Assembly (NCBI RefSeq): GCF_034931045.1
Contig: NZ_JAYGHH010000002.1
Span: forward strand, 186,001-250,000
DNA from: Nodularia sp034931045
Lineage (GTDB): Bacteria; Cyanobacteriota; Cyanobacteriia; Cyanobacteriales; Nostocaceae
Length of the DNA stretch: 64,000 nucleotides
Direction of reading: 5' to 3'
Shown here: positions 37,477 through 46,715 of the stretch, piece after piece
How the letters are laid out: each line of letters opens with the position of its first letter
Position numbering within the stretch: position 1 is the first letter of the stretch
Notes under the pieces: model-generated
Database searches by the model: none
Told to the model about the DNA's origin: nothing
What the model saw: only the letters and a program-made list of their open reading frames with translations
Position numbers and translations under genes: made by a program

Positions 37477-38448
37477 ATGACCTCAGCCACCTCCCTGTTT
37501 ACCCCTGTGGACGCAGACCTGCGACTACTAGCAGATAACCTCAAGCAGCTAGTTGGAAATCGCCACCCCATCCTGTTTATGGCAGCCGAACATCTATTCG
37601 GAGCTGGGGGAAAGCGTATTAGACCAGCAATTGTTCTACTGGTATCGCGGGCCACAATGTTAGAAAAAGAAATAACGTTGCGTCACCGCCGCCTAGCAGA
37701 AATTACGGAAATGATTCACACGGCAAGCTTAGTGCATGACGATGTGGTAGATGAATCAGAAATGCGACGTGGTGTGAAAACTGTTCATAGTTTGTTCGGT
37801 AATCGCATTGCTGTCCTAGCAGGAGATTTTCTCTTCGCCCAATCGTCCTGGTATTTAGCCAACTTGGATAATTTGGAGGTGGTGAAACTACTCTCAGAAG
37901 TGATTATGGATCTGGCTACCGGTGAAATCCAGCAAGGAATAAATTGTTTTGATCATGGCATCTCTATTGAGACTTATCTCAAAAAGAGCTATTACAAAAC
38001 AGCCTCGTTAATCGCCAACAGTTCTAAAGCTGCCGGTTTACTCAGTGACGTTTCCCTCGAAACTGCCGAACATTTGTACAACTATGGCCGTCATCTAGGT
38101 CTGGCATTCCAGATTGTGGATGATATTTTAGATTTCACCAGTACAACAGATACTTTGGGTAAACCAGCCGGATCTGACCTCAGAAGTGGTAATCTTACCG
38201 CACCCGTTTTATTTGCGTTAGCAGAAAAACCAGACCTGGAAGCCCTCATTGAACGGAAGTTTGACCAAGAAGGAGATTTAGAGCAAGCCTTAGAGCTGAT
38301 TCAAGATAGTCAAGGTATTCAGCAAGCGCGGAAATTAGCAGCTTATCATGCCAAATTGGCAGTTGATCATCTGCAAGTCCTCGCACCTTCCGAATCACGT
38401 GAGGCACTAATCAATATAGCTGACTATGTACTTAGTCGGCTTTATTAA
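37477..38448 (+). CDS. sds: Trans-long-chain polyprenyl (solanesyl) diphosphate synthase
   Basis: This 323-aa prenyltransferase has the first Asp-rich motif LVHDDVVDESEMRRG (DDxxD from about residue 88), the second LAFQIVDDILDFTS, and GGKRIRPAIVLL at the N-terminus. In cyanobacteria this enzyme makes the side chain of plastoquinone. It is a single-gene unit with a strong terminator 36 bp after its stop. Confidence 0.95.
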   Translation: MTSATSLFTPVDADLRLLADNLKQLVGNRHPILFMAAEHLFGAGGKRIRPAIVLLVSRATMLEKEITLRHRRLAEITEMIHTASLVHDDVVDESEMRRGVKTVHSLFGNRIAVLAGDFLFAQSSWYLANLDNLEVVKLLSEVIMDLATGEIQQGINCFDHGISIETYLKKSYYKTASLIANSSKAAGLLSDVSLETAEHLYNYGRHLGLAFQIVDDILDFTSTTDTLGKPAGSDLRSGNLTAPVLFALAEKPDLEALIERKFDQEGDLEQALELIQDSQGIQQARKLAAYHAKLAVDHLQVLAPSESREALINIADYVLSRLY

Positions 38449-38483
38449 CAAATTTGGGAATTTTAAATTAATTTTTTCAGCTA

Positions 38484-38535
38484 TTGCAGTTGGGATTTTA
38501 GATGTATCTAATGAATCCCAACTGCAAAATTTTTT
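38484..38535 (+). terminator. Strong Rho-independent terminator after sds
   Basis: A perfect 14-bp stem (TTGCAGTTGGGATT / AATCCCAACTGCAA) with a 16-base loop is followed by AATTTTTTT. It separates sds from the convergent gene that ends at 38535. Confidence 0.9.
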
Positions 38536-39008
38536 TATGCAATATTTGGAGGTATTTGTTTACCCGTTTGCTGCTGTTTTATCTGTTGTTCTAGGAGATG
38601 AAGCAATTCTGAACGTTTAATTTCACAAGTATGAGTGGTCTCACCCGGCGTTTCCAAAAAAACGATACTATCTACGGGTTTTAATGCCACCAATCGGAAC
38701 AAAATATGGGTAACGGGAACAATTTTGGCGAGCATTTGAGGGTCAAGCCCAGCAGCTGAAGTTAGGGAGACATCCTGTATGGTAGGAAAAGCGTAGACAA
38801 CACGCTTCTCCAATCCTGGATTTGCACGATTGCTCAATGTCGTTAAAACCCAATTTTCTTCTGAACTCTGAAGAACATAATACTGGGAATGACGTAATCT
38901 TTTAGTGATCGAGATCAATACAGGGGCAATTGCTGAAACAAGATGTGGTGTTAAGCCATCGCGGGGTGCATTATTAATCAGCAATTCAATTTGTCTTTTT
39001 AAATCCAT
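38535..39008 (-). CDS. Conserved cyanobacterial protein, unknown
   Basis: This is a 157-aa soluble protein without signal or membrane segments. It begins MDLKRQIELLINNAPRDG and ends with a Gln-rich tail. I cannot assign a domain. It converges with sds and is divergent from hetZ (208 bp shared upstream region), so it could share regulatory DNA with hetZ. Confidence 0.7.
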   Translation of the reverse strand: MDLKRQIELLINNAPRDGLTPHLVSAIAPVLISITKRLRHSQYYVLQSSEENWVLTTLSNRANPGLEKRVVYAFPTIQDVSLTSAAGLDPQMLAKIVPVTHILFRLVALKPVDSIVFLETPGETTHTCEIKRSELLHLLEQQIKQQQTGKQIPPNIA

Positions 39009-39216
39009 AATGACTTGTAAATGATTCGGTGGGTAATGGCAAAAGCATCTATCAAATTTTTAACTATCCCATCAAAGGGAACCATAAAAATAGGCATATC
39101 CTAATTATTGGACTAGCCTGCGTTTAGCTTATACGCAAATCTAAACAGCCAACCAACACCCACGATCTTCACAGGTTTTACTTAAGTATTTTTAGGGTCT
39201 TTTGAAAACCGAGATT

Positions 39217-40437
39217 ATGAATTCAGCCGCAACCGCAACAATCCCAACCACAACAGTTCCCACCCCAACCTTTCAGGAAGAAAATTCTATTGGCGTAGAG
39301 GGGACATTCCAACTCTTATACAAAGAGCTTCAGGAATCAACCAAAGCTGCCAAGCAGAACTGCCACGATGTAGCTACAAGAATTACCACCGAAGTATACC
39401 GGATTTGCCAAGAAAGTAAACGTATCCAGGCTTCGGGTGATGTGCAAAGCTCGGCTATTTCCCTAGCCAGACATCGACTGCAACAGTGTTTTAGATACTA
39501 TCACTTGGGTTCAAGTCGGGGTAGGGTTGAGCTACACAGTAATCTCAGTGCAATTATTTATCGCTACATTAATCCTCCTCAAAGGCAGTTAAGCTATCAA
39601 GGAAGACTGACCATTATTGAAGATTTTCTCCAAGGGTTTTATCTGGAAGCTTTAAATGCCTTCCGACGGGAAAACCAAATGGGACCAACTTATCGTCCCC
39701 AAAGTCTCCTGGAATTGGCAGAGTATATGGCCTTTACTGAGCGCTATGGCAAGCGACGAATTCCTTTACCAGGGCGACAACAACAGCTAATTATTCTGCG
39801 GGCGCAAACCTTTTCTCAACAACAACCCCAGGAAACCAGCGTAGATATAGAACAAGCCGCAGAAGGTAGTTCTAATGACAATGACGGATCTTGGGAAGAA
39901 CCAGCAGTACAGCAATTGCGTTCAGCAATGGCCATGCAGCCAGAACCAGAACCAGAAGAAGATACTCTGCGTTCGGTTGTGGTGACAGAATTAATGGATT
40001 ATCTTGCACAACGACAACAATCTGATTGTGCTGATTACTTCGCTCTCCGTCTTCAGGATTTATCAACTCAGGAAATTGAGTCGATTTTAGGTTTAACTCC
40101 TCGTCAGCGTGACTACTTACAGCAACGCTTTAAATATCATCTGATTCGGTTTGCCTTGTTACACCGTTGGGAATTAGTTCATGAGTGGTTGGAAGCCTCA
40201 CTGCACACTAATTTGGGTTTAACGCCTCAGCAATGGCAAGATTATACAACGCAATTGGATGACAAGCAGCGCTCGTTACTGGAATTGAAACAACAAGGAC
40301 AGCCAGATGAAAAAATTGCCAAAACTTTGGGTTTGTCCACAGCGCAACTACAAAAACGGTGGTTTAAAATTCTGGAACAAGCATGGGAAATTCGTAACTC
40401 CCTAGTGTCCGGATCAAGTGCATCTACTCATGAATAG
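39217..40437 (+). CDS. hetZ: Heterocyst differentiation regulator HetZ
   Basis: This 406-aa protein matches HetZ in its start (MNSAATATIPTTTVPTPTF), length and gene context (followed by patU5 and patU3). HetZ acts early in heterocyst differentiation downstream of HetR. The C-terminal half has two helix-turn-helix-like stretches (LSTQEIESILGLTPRQRDYL; DEKIAKTLGLSTAQLQKRW), suggesting DNA binding. The frame opens at a TTG at 39202, but ATG 39217 is preferred. Upstream, GGTCTTTTGAAAACC (39196-39210) is an imperfect palindrome close to the start; whether HetR binds it cannot be told. Confidence 0.93.
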   Translation: MNSAATATIPTTTVPTPTFQEENSIGVEGTFQLLYKELQESTKAAKQNCHDVATRITTEVYRICQESKRIQASGDVQSSAISLARHRLQQCFRYYHLGSSRGRVELHSNLSAIIYRYINPPQRQLSYQGRLTIIEDFLQGFYLEALNAFRRENQMGPTYRPQSLLELAEYMAFTERYGKRRIPLPGRQQQLIILRAQTFSQQQPQETSVDIEQAAEGSSNDNDGSWEEPAVQQLRSAMAMQPEPEPEEDTLRSVVVTELMDYLAQRQQSDCADYFALRLQDLSTQEIESILGLTPRQRDYLQQRFKYHLIRFALLHRWELVHEWLEASLHTNLGLTPQQWQDYTTQLDDKQRSLLELKQQGQPDEKIAKTLGLSTAQLQKRWFKILEQAWEIRNSLVSGSSASTHE

Positions 40438-40588
40438 TGACTCAGAATCCTTACAAACAGATTTACTCGATTGGTTGTTGGCAAAGAAAGCTAACACCAA
40501 CGAGTTTAAATTGGTAGAGTGTAAGGAAGTTGACGGGGTAAACCAGCCTCTCAAGAAGGTAGCCGCTTTTACAGGCGGTAAGCCATAA
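40430..40588 (+). CDS. patU5: PatU5: N-terminal fragment of split PatU
   Basis: This 52-aa gene begins at ATG 40430, overlapping the hetZ stop by 8 bp (MNSDSESLQTDLLDWLLAKK). Its TAA stop at 40586-40588 is in the same frame as the following 273-codon reading frame. In Nostoc punctiforme patU is one gene; in Anabaena PCC 7120 it is split into patU5 and patU3 (from memory), and this window shows the split form. Its role in heterocyst patterning is inferred from those homologues. Confidence 0.85.
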   Translation: MNSDSESLQTDLLDWLLAKKANTNEFKLVECKEVDGVNQPLKKVAAFTGGKP

Positions 40589-40597
40589 TTGGGAGGA

Positions 40598-41410
40598 ATG
40601 CCCCAAACCTTTCAATTGGGAGAAATTCCTACTGTGCAAGAACGTTTCCAAGCCGTCCTTAAACGTCGGCTACAAATCCAAGTCGAAAAGCAGCCTCCTT
40701 TATTTCCTTGGGAGTCTCAGTTAGTAGAGTACCCAGATGTTGTGGAACAGCGATCGCTCACATTAAGTTCTAACTGGGGATGGATACCACAACAATCAAA
40801 GTTGAATCTGCCAATTCCCTTACCAGAGAAAGTTTTCCAAGAATTATTGACAAAATGTCAAGGGTTGATTACATCTACACTACCTCTAGGGGCAAAACTA
40901 GTTCAGGTAGTTGAAGACTTTTTCCCTCATGATTCACAGGCTATTAATGATTTAGCAGGATTGGTACTAAGAAGCACTTATCGTTCTGTGAATACTCAGG
41001 ATAAAATACCTCAAATTCAGGAAGATTACTCAGATTTACAACCACGCCAGCAGATAGCATTGTCATTATTAGCAGCTAAACAATTGCTAGATAATTTGAC
41101 TTTCCCAGTGTCATCAGATCATCCAGTGGTAGAAAGACAATGGCTCAATAGCTCTGGCACGCTGACTTTGAGGGTAGAATACCAATCTCAAAATCAGCTG
41201 ACACACTTGAGTGTTAATTGTAAGTTACCCTCTCCCGGTACTTTGAAATTGCAAGGCAATGGCAACCAAGCGATCGCCAATTCTGCAACTCCGGGGCATT
41301 TGAGTGTAGAGTTATACTGTAATCAACCAACTCCAGTATATACTCTGGAAATTGAATTTTCAGAACTAGAGCAACAGCCTTTGCTGTTTGTGATTAGTCC
41401 CACAATGTAA
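40598..41410 (+). CDS. patU3: PatU3: C-terminal part of split PatU, heterocyst pattern protein
   Basis: This 270-aa protein continues patU5 in the same frame after a single TAA. GGGAGGA at 40591-40597 directly precedes ATG 40598, too close for an ideal ribosome site, so reinitiation, TTG 40589, or readthrough are alternatives. The protein is soluble, with PTVQERFQAVLKRRLQIQVE near the N-terminus and a Ser/Thr-rich beta-type C-terminus. PatU3 acts with HetZ in controlling heterocyst spacing. A hairpin at 41590-41615 follows. Confidence 0.88.
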   Translation: MPQTFQLGEIPTVQERFQAVLKRRLQIQVEKQPPLFPWESQLVEYPDVVEQRSLTLSSNWGWIPQQSKLNLPIPLPEKVFQELLTKCQGLITSTLPLGAKLVQVVEDFFPHDSQAINDLAGLVLRSTYRSVNTQDKIPQIQEDYSDLQPRQQIALSLLAAKQLLDNLTFPVSSDHPVVERQWLNSSGTLTLRVEYQSQNQLTHLSVNCKLPSPGTLKLQGNGNQAIANSATPGHLSVELYCNQPTPVYTLEIEFSELEQQPLLFVISPTM

Positions 41411-41589
41411 TTGAAATGACCCCAGTTAGCTTTTTAGATCGATTTGCACGGATGTCTCAAATGATTGTCGTGGTTTAAATCTGATCCTTTAGTAACAATA
41501 GGTCATTAGGGTTTCTACTTTTTTAAAAAGCGGTAAATATTGTTTCCATAAAAGCCGTAGTCAAAATAACAGATGTCTAAGATACAAAC

Positions 41590-41615
41590 ACTCCCAAAGC
41601 TTGGCTTCGGGGAGT
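41590..41615 (+). terminator. Imperfect hairpin after patU3
   Basis: ACTCCC..AGC pairs with GCT..GGGGAGT around a TTG loop, followed by TCCTGTTTTCT. It is a weak terminator candidate 180 bp after the patU3 stop, or part of a repeat. The rest of the 416-bp gap to the transglutaminase-like gene shows no convincing gene. Confidence 0.4.
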
Positions 41616-41826
41616 TCCTGTTTTCTTTAGAGGAACTTGCTAAAAACAATAAATCCGCCAGCAAGATATTCATCCCAATTTTTAATTTGTCATTCAGAAA
41701 GCCTGGCGCAATCTGGATTACCAGATGATGTTTGTTACCTCTGGTATTCTTTGTTAAAATTGGTACAAATTTACATCCTCAACATTTTTTCCATCGCATC
41801 TACAACATCCTCTGCTTCTATTCTTA

Positions 41827-44142
41827 ATGTTTAAGTTATCCAGGATCAATCAAGTTTGGCTTCTACCTATAGGCCGTTACTGGAGGCAAAATGCCCAGGG
41901 ATCAACGTCAACCGTAGTGGAAGACGCAATCTCTTTAAGATTATTAGTGTTAGCGTTAGTAATTGTGGGCATTGTGGCAACTGATATTGCTGCTTCGACT
42001 CAATTTAGTCTGTGGGCGGTGCCGTTGAGCATTTTAGGTTCGGTTTGGAGTTACTACCGTCGCCGCAGTGCCAATATTCCCGTGAAATTCTGCATCGCCA
42101 TTGGGATGTTAGTGGCGTTAAGTGCTTTTTTTGGGCGGTTGCTGGGAGAATTGAACGATACGCGCCTGGCTTTAGCAGAGTTATTAATTCAACTACAAAT
42201 ACTCCACAGCTTTGATATGCCCCGGCGCAAAAGCTTGGGTTATTCCATAGTTATAGGTTTGATTTTATTAGGTGTGGCAGCCACAGTTAGTCAAACTCTG
42301 GCTTTTGCACCAGTATTACTGATATTTTTGGCGATCGCTTTGCCAACTTTAGTGTTAAACTATCGCTCACAACTGGGGATTCAGCCGTTAAAAGTTAAAA
42401 ATAAAAGGTCTGATCAGCAAAATTCTTCAATATTAAATTTTAAATTCTTAATTGTAAATTTTTTGTTAATTGTCGGGCTAGGTCTGGCAATTTTTGCAGT
42501 TTTACCACGATTTCCTGGTTATCAACTGCGGAGTTTTCCCGTCAGCGCTCCGATAGATGTCCAGAATGATTTTACAGGTCGGAGTATTGTTAATCCTGGT
42601 TATGTCCGCGAAGGTAGTAATCAAGGCAATGGTAATAGCGGCCAGGGACAAGGGGGGACAGGTGAACCGGGCAGCATAGATAATGATTTTTATTACGGTT
42701 TTAATAGCCAGATTAACCAGAACCTCCGGGGAGAGATGAAACCGAAAGTGGTTATGCGGGTGCGATCGCAGGCTGAAGGATTTTGGCGTGTGTTGGCATT
42801 TGACCGCTACACCGGTAAAGGATGGGAGATTTCTCGCAATGAAAAAGTGACTACCCACAGGCGACCACATTGGTCTTATCAAATTCGTTTGCCTTTGCCT
42901 TTATTTACTGGTCGGAGTCGAGAAGTCGTGCAAACTTACACAGTAGTGTCAGATTTGCCTAACTTGATTCCAGCTATGGCTCATCCCAAGGAGGTTTATT
43001 ATCCCACGGCGGTGATTGCAGTTGACACTGAAAATGGCTTGCGATCGCCTGTGAGATTATCAGAAGGCCTCACCTATACTGTAGTTTCAGAAGTACCATA
43101 CCGCGATCGCACTCAATTAGGAAAAGCGTCTACTAACTATCCTAAAAATATTGAAAATTATTATTTACAAATTCCCACAGAAATTACAGAAAAGGTTCGA
43201 CAACGAACTGAAGAAATCTTAGCTAATTACAACCAAGAACGCATCGCCAATTCTACTAAAACCCTAGATTCAAATTATGAAAAAGCACTCTATTTAGCAC
43301 AGTACATTAAGCAAAACTACACAATTCCTGAAAATCCTTTAGGATTGCCTTTTTTAAGCGAAGATGAAGACTTAGTAGAGGCTTTTTTGTTCAAACACAA
43401 AGGCGGCTATCCTGACCACTTCTCCACAGTTCTCACGGTGATGCTACGTTCTATTGGTATCCCGTCCAGATTGGTGGCTGGATTTAGTGCGGGACAGTTT
43501 AATCCATTTACGGGGATGTACGTTGTCAGTAACACAGATGCTTACGCGATGACGGAAGTATATTTTCCCAGATATGGCTGGTTTGCTTTTGACCCGATTC
43601 CCAATCATCCTTTAGTTCCTCCTTCCATTGAGGATATTGAAACATTTAGCGTCTTGCGGCAGTTTTGGCAATGGGTAGCCGGCTGGCTACCAAGTCCCGT
43701 CACAGGATTTTTAAACACTCTATTTGGCAGCATATTTGGCTGGTTAATCAGAGCGATCGCTTGGTTTTGGTCTTTATTCTCCCAAGGCTGGCTGGGGGTC
43801 TTGACTGGCTTAATATTGGCAACAACCACAGCATTTTTTGGTTGGCTAGGTTGGGGACAGTGGCAAGAGTGGCGCAAGCGCCGGTGGTTAAAAAAATTAC
43901 CACCAATGGAAAGTTTGTATCAACAAATGCTACAATGGTTAGCTCAAAAAGGTTTGGGTAAGCATCCAGCCCAGACACCCCTAGAATATGCCAGTGGATC
44001 ACACCAGCATCATCCCCCAGCAACGGCTCAATTAATAGAGGAAACTTGCCAAGCTTATGTAAGTTGGCGTTATGGTGGTCAGACTCCTAACTTGAATCAA
44101 CTGCGAAAAAAATGGCAAGAACTGAAAAAAAGTGCCAAGTGA
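41827..44142 (+). CDS. Transglutaminase-like membrane protein lacking catalytic Cys and His
   Basis: This 771-aa protein has several N-terminal membrane helices (about 35-215; DUF3488/TgpA-type), a periplasmic transglutaminase-like domain (about 450-600), two further membrane helices (about 625-690) and a DUF4129-type end (ending about 771). The domain is clear from FSTVLTVMLRSIGIPSRLVAGF and YGWFAFDP, but the catalytic Cys position is Pro529 (GGYPDHF), the His is Tyr573 (DAYAMTEV), and only Asp589 remains. It is therefore probably non-enzymatic in the usual sense. It stands alone after the hetZ cluster. Confidence 0.88.
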   Translation: MFKLSRINQVWLLPIGRYWRQNAQGSTSTVVEDAISLRLLVLALVIVGIVATDIAASTQFSLWAVPLSILGSVWSYYRRRSANIPVKFCIAIGMLVALSAFFGRLLGELNDTRLALAELLIQLQILHSFDMPRRKSLGYSIVIGLILLGVAATVSQTLAFAPVLLIFLAIALPTLVLNYRSQLGIQPLKVKNKRSDQQNSSILNFKFLIVNFLLIVGLGLAIFAVLPRFPGYQLRSFPVSAPIDVQNDFTGRSIVNPGYVREGSNQGNGNSGQGQGGTGEPGSIDNDFYYGFNSQINQNLRGEMKPKVVMRVRSQAEGFWRVLAFDRYTGKGWEISRNEKVTTHRRPHWSYQIRLPLPLFTGRSREVVQTYTVVSDLPNLIPAMAHPKEVYYPTAVIAVDTENGLRSPVRLSEGLTYTVVSEVPYRDRTQLGKASTNYPKNIENYYLQIPTEITEKVRQRTEEILANYNQERIANSTKTLDSNYEKALYLAQYIKQNYTIPENPLGLPFLSEDEDLVEAFLFKHKGGYPDHFSTVLTVMLRSIGIPSRLVAGFSAGQFNPFTGMYVVSNTDAYAMTEVYFPRYGWFAFDPIPNHPLVPPSIEDIETFSVLRQFWQWVAGWLPSPVTGFLNTLFGSIFGWLIRAIAWFWSLFSQGWLGVLTGLILATTTAFFGWLGWGQWQEWRKRRWLKKLPPMESLYQQMLQWLAQKGLGKHPAQTPLEYASGSHQHHPPATAQLIEETCQAYVSWRYGGQTPNLNQLRKKWQELKKSAK

Positions 44143-44188
44143 ACCCTTGTAGAGACTTTTGATGAACCATCTCTACATTTTAGGAGTG

Positions 44189-44869
44189 CTAAATCCAACC
44201 CTGTCTTTTAAGATCGGATAAAGCATTTTCCGCAGCTCGTTTTTCAGCTTCCTTCTTACCACGAGCTTTTCCAGATCCGTAAAGCCGATCATCAACAAAC
44301 ACCTGAGCGAGATATTCTGGAGCGTGATCCTCGCCTCCGATTCGTTCAGTTTTATACTTAGGTAGCACAGATCCAAAACGTGCCTGTACCCACTCTTGCA
44401 ATCGATTTTTTGCATCGACAGTAGAACGGATTTCCATAATCGCTTCAGGAACCGAATTAAATAAATCCTCAATAATTGGGCGAATTTTCTCAATGTTGCG
44501 ATCGCAATCTAAATAATACGCCCCTACAACCGATTCAAATGTACTACTCAATAAATTAGGACTTTGAAAACCGCCATCCCGAATCGCTCCTATTCCCAAG
44601 CGCATTTTAAAATCTAAACCGACTTCAATCGCAAATTTAGCCAGTTGCTTTTCGTCCACTAATGCCGATCTGCGGCGAGTCATTTGATCTTCTGCCATAT
44701 CTGGATAGCGAGTGTAAAGATACTCACCACTGATAAAAGTCAGTAAAGCATCGCCTAAAAACTCCAAGCGCTCATTATGTTTTTCCCCAGGATTTTCGTT
44801 GACATAGGAACGGTGAGTTAACGCTTGTCGTAAAAGCTTTTCGTTCTTACAATTTAACAATTCATGCAT
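44189..44869 (-). CDS. rnc: Ribonuclease III
   Basis: This 226-aa enzyme has the nuclease signature (NERLEFLGDALLTFI, about 32-46), downstream acidic residues (STFESVVGAYYLD) and a C-terminal double-stranded RNA-binding domain (about 150-222, AKNRLQEWVQARFG and GSGKARGKKEAEKRAAENAL). RNase III cuts double-stranded RNA in rRNA and mRNA processing. A NYN-domain gene lies 55 bp upstream on the same strand. Confidence 0.96.
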   Translation of the reverse strand: MHELLNCKNEKLLRQALTHRSYVNENPGEKHNERLEFLGDALLTFISGEYLYTRYPDMAEDQMTRRRSALVDEKQLAKFAIEVGLDFKMRLGIGAIRDGGFQSPNLLSSTFESVVGAYYLDCDRNIEKIRPIIEDLFNSVPEAIMEIRSTVDAKNRLQEWVQARFGSVLPKYKTERIGGEDHAPEYLAQVFVDDRLYGSGKARGKKEAEKRAAENALSDLKRQGWI

Positions 44870-44924
44870 TTTTTTCTGTCTCTTGACTCTTCTAGATGTA
44901 AAATGGTATTGTTCGATTCACTGT

Positions 44925-45425
44925 TTAAGCTGCAAACTGTAGATTCCTAAACTGTTGCTCAATTTGGCTTAAAAAGTAAAATTCATTAGCTACTTTTCTC
45001 AGTACCTGACTTGTATTTTTCTCACACTGAGCAACTACAATCACGTTCTTACCGTGAATCTTCAAATTACGCACCAAAGTTTTGAAATCTCCATCTCCCG
45101 AAACCAAAATCACTGTCTTGATGTCAGGCTGTTCGAGAGCCTCTTGTTCACAGTCATAAATCAACTCTTCATCTGTCCGATTTGGCTTATTTTTGTAGGA
45201 AGGAACATGGCTAGCTTTAAAACCTTCGCAAAAGAGTTTATTTTGCAGTTTCCTGTTTTTATCTAAGTTCCAATCTGAGTAAACTTTTTTCAGTATGATG
45301 TTGCCCTTGAGATAAGCAAAACCCACTAAACATTGAATTTGCTCTTCAGTTGCTCTGCAATTTTGCCAATCCCAAAAAATAGCTACACCCAAAAACATTG
45401 AACCGCTTGTTTGGTTGTTCATCAT
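44925..45425 (-). CDS. NYN-domain putative ribonuclease
   Basis: This 166-aa single-domain protein has a NYN/PIN-like fold: first acidic site in AIFWDWQNC (about D19), then RTDEELIYDCEQEAL and the final VSGDGDFKTLVRNL. All expected acidic residues for a metal-dependent RNase are present. LabA/LabA-like proteins of cyanobacteria share this domain. It may be co-transcribed with rnc. Targets are unknown. The 710-bp gap to remA (45426-46135) is AT-rich with no gene that I can support. Confidence 0.88.
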   Translation of the reverse strand: MMNNQTSGSMFLGVAIFWDWQNCRATEEQIQCLVGFAYLKGNIILKKVYSDWNLDKNRKLQNKLFCEGFKASHVPSYKNKPNRTDEELIYDCEQEALEQPDIKTVILVSGDGDFKTLVRNLKIHGKNVIVVAQCEKNTSQVLRKVANEFYFLSQIEQQFRNLQFAA

Positions 45426-46109
45426 AGCCTCTATGTATTCCGTGAGGCAGTATCAAAAGATCAATGTATACCTACATCTAGAATTTCCGACAAATCTGAA
45501 AAATTCAACTAGCAACGGTTATCGTCTCAAACCTCGCAGAACCTTTAAGGCTTGAATCGCCGCAAATTGATTAACTTCATATAACACCGTTCAAATAAAA
45601 ATCTTTAGACAACAAGCTGAAAACACACGACAGCTTTTTTAGCTTCTGAATATTTTTTTAGGATTGGTGCTAGACCAAGGCAATAAATTTGCGCCGAGCC
45701 AAGCTTCAAAGGTACTGCTCATGAGACAAAAACCCAAGCATTGAGCTTGTTTGTGATCTCTAGTAGCTGCCTTATTTAAATTATTAGACTGTTGTTATAT
45801 TTTTGTCAATAGTAATTGAGTAATATATTTGATACAAGAAACAATATTTGCTAATATACAGTCTCTAAGTGTAGGAAAATTACCACTATGTTGAGTCTTA
45901 ATCTAACTTAACTGAAAATAAATTAACTCAGTTCACTAGATTGTATTTTTACGGTTGTGCATATCCCCTGGGGCATATTTTAATGAGATACAGCTATTTA
46001 TTAGCTAAAAAAACCATTTGTCATTTAAAAACTCAGGCTGGCTAAACGTAAAGCGTTGTAACTCCCGTTTTTTGACGATAACATGGAATAATTACCTTAC
46101 CAGCTTGTC

Positions 46110-46135
46110 ACACCACATTTGGTGTCATTTTTTTT
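46110..46135 (+). promoter_or_regulatory. Terminator-like hairpin abutting the remA start codon
   Basis: ACACCA (46110-46115), loop CATT, TGGTGT (46120-46125), CA and a run of eight T (46128-46135) form an intrinsic-terminator shape whose last T is directly followed by the ATG of the remA-like gene at 46136. There is no room for a normal ribosome site, so attenuation or translational control is plausible. Confidence 0.6.
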
Positions 46136-46402
46136 ATGGAAATACAATTAATCAACATTGGTTTCGGTAACATCGTATCTGCCAACCGAGTAGTTGCCAT
46201 CGTTAGTCCAGAGTCTGCCCCAATTAAGCGAATCATTACGGATGCGCGGGACAGAGGTCAATTAGTGGATGCAACTTACGGCCGTCGAACCAGGGCTGTA
46301 ATTATCACTGATTCCAGTCATGTCATTCTTTCAGCAATTCAACCGGAGACGGTAGCGAATCGGTTTGTGATTTCCCGCGAGCATCATAGTGTAGAGAACT
46401 GA
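46136..46402 (+). CDS. RemA-like regulator (DUF370)
   Basis: This 88-aa protein matches the RemA/DUF370 family along its length (MEIQLINIGFGNIVSANRVV, IKRIITDARDRGQLVDATYG). RemA in Bacillus is a DNA-binding activator of matrix genes; in cyanobacteria the gene usually stands just before guanylate kinase, as here (313 bp upstream of gmk). The start is fixed by the conserved N-terminus. A terminator-like hairpin sits immediately before the start codon. Confidence 0.92.
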   Translation: MEIQLINIGFGNIVSANRVVAIVSPESAPIKRIITDARDRGQLVDATYGRRTRAVIITDSSHVILSAIQPETVANRFVISREHHSVEN

Positions 46403-46715
46403 TTCATATAGGTGAAAGAATTTTGGATTTTAGATTTACTGCACCAACAAGAGCATACCACCTTGGGGATTTGAGATTAGGTATAGCAGCCTTGCTTAAA
46501 CCAAAAAAACAAATCCCAGATCCAAAATCCAAAATCTTAAGATTGGTATGGTCAACAACCCTACTCTATTTGCACCAAATCGGCATTACCATGTGAATTA
46601 GACAAGTTTTCTGTCACCCGTGCTACAAATTCGTTCGTCAACAGTTCCTCTGATAACGAAAACACAGCTAATGACTAATAAATAATGTCTATTGATTAAT
46701 TCACAGTTTGAACGG

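Noticed and set aside
38426..38620. 64-codon frame after sds
   Set aside because: Runs across the sds terminator hairpin and the end of a convergent gene.
39196..39210. HetR-like operator before hetZ
   Set aside because: The palindrome GGTCTTTTGAAAACC is imperfect and does not match the HetR site well enough to claim.
41637..41834. 65-codon frame before the transglutaminase-like gene
   Set aside because: No family resemblance and it overlaps the start of the real gene in another frame.
44173..44493. 106-codon frame overlapping rnc in another frame
   Set aside because: RNase III signature and its RNA-binding domain are in the longer frame.
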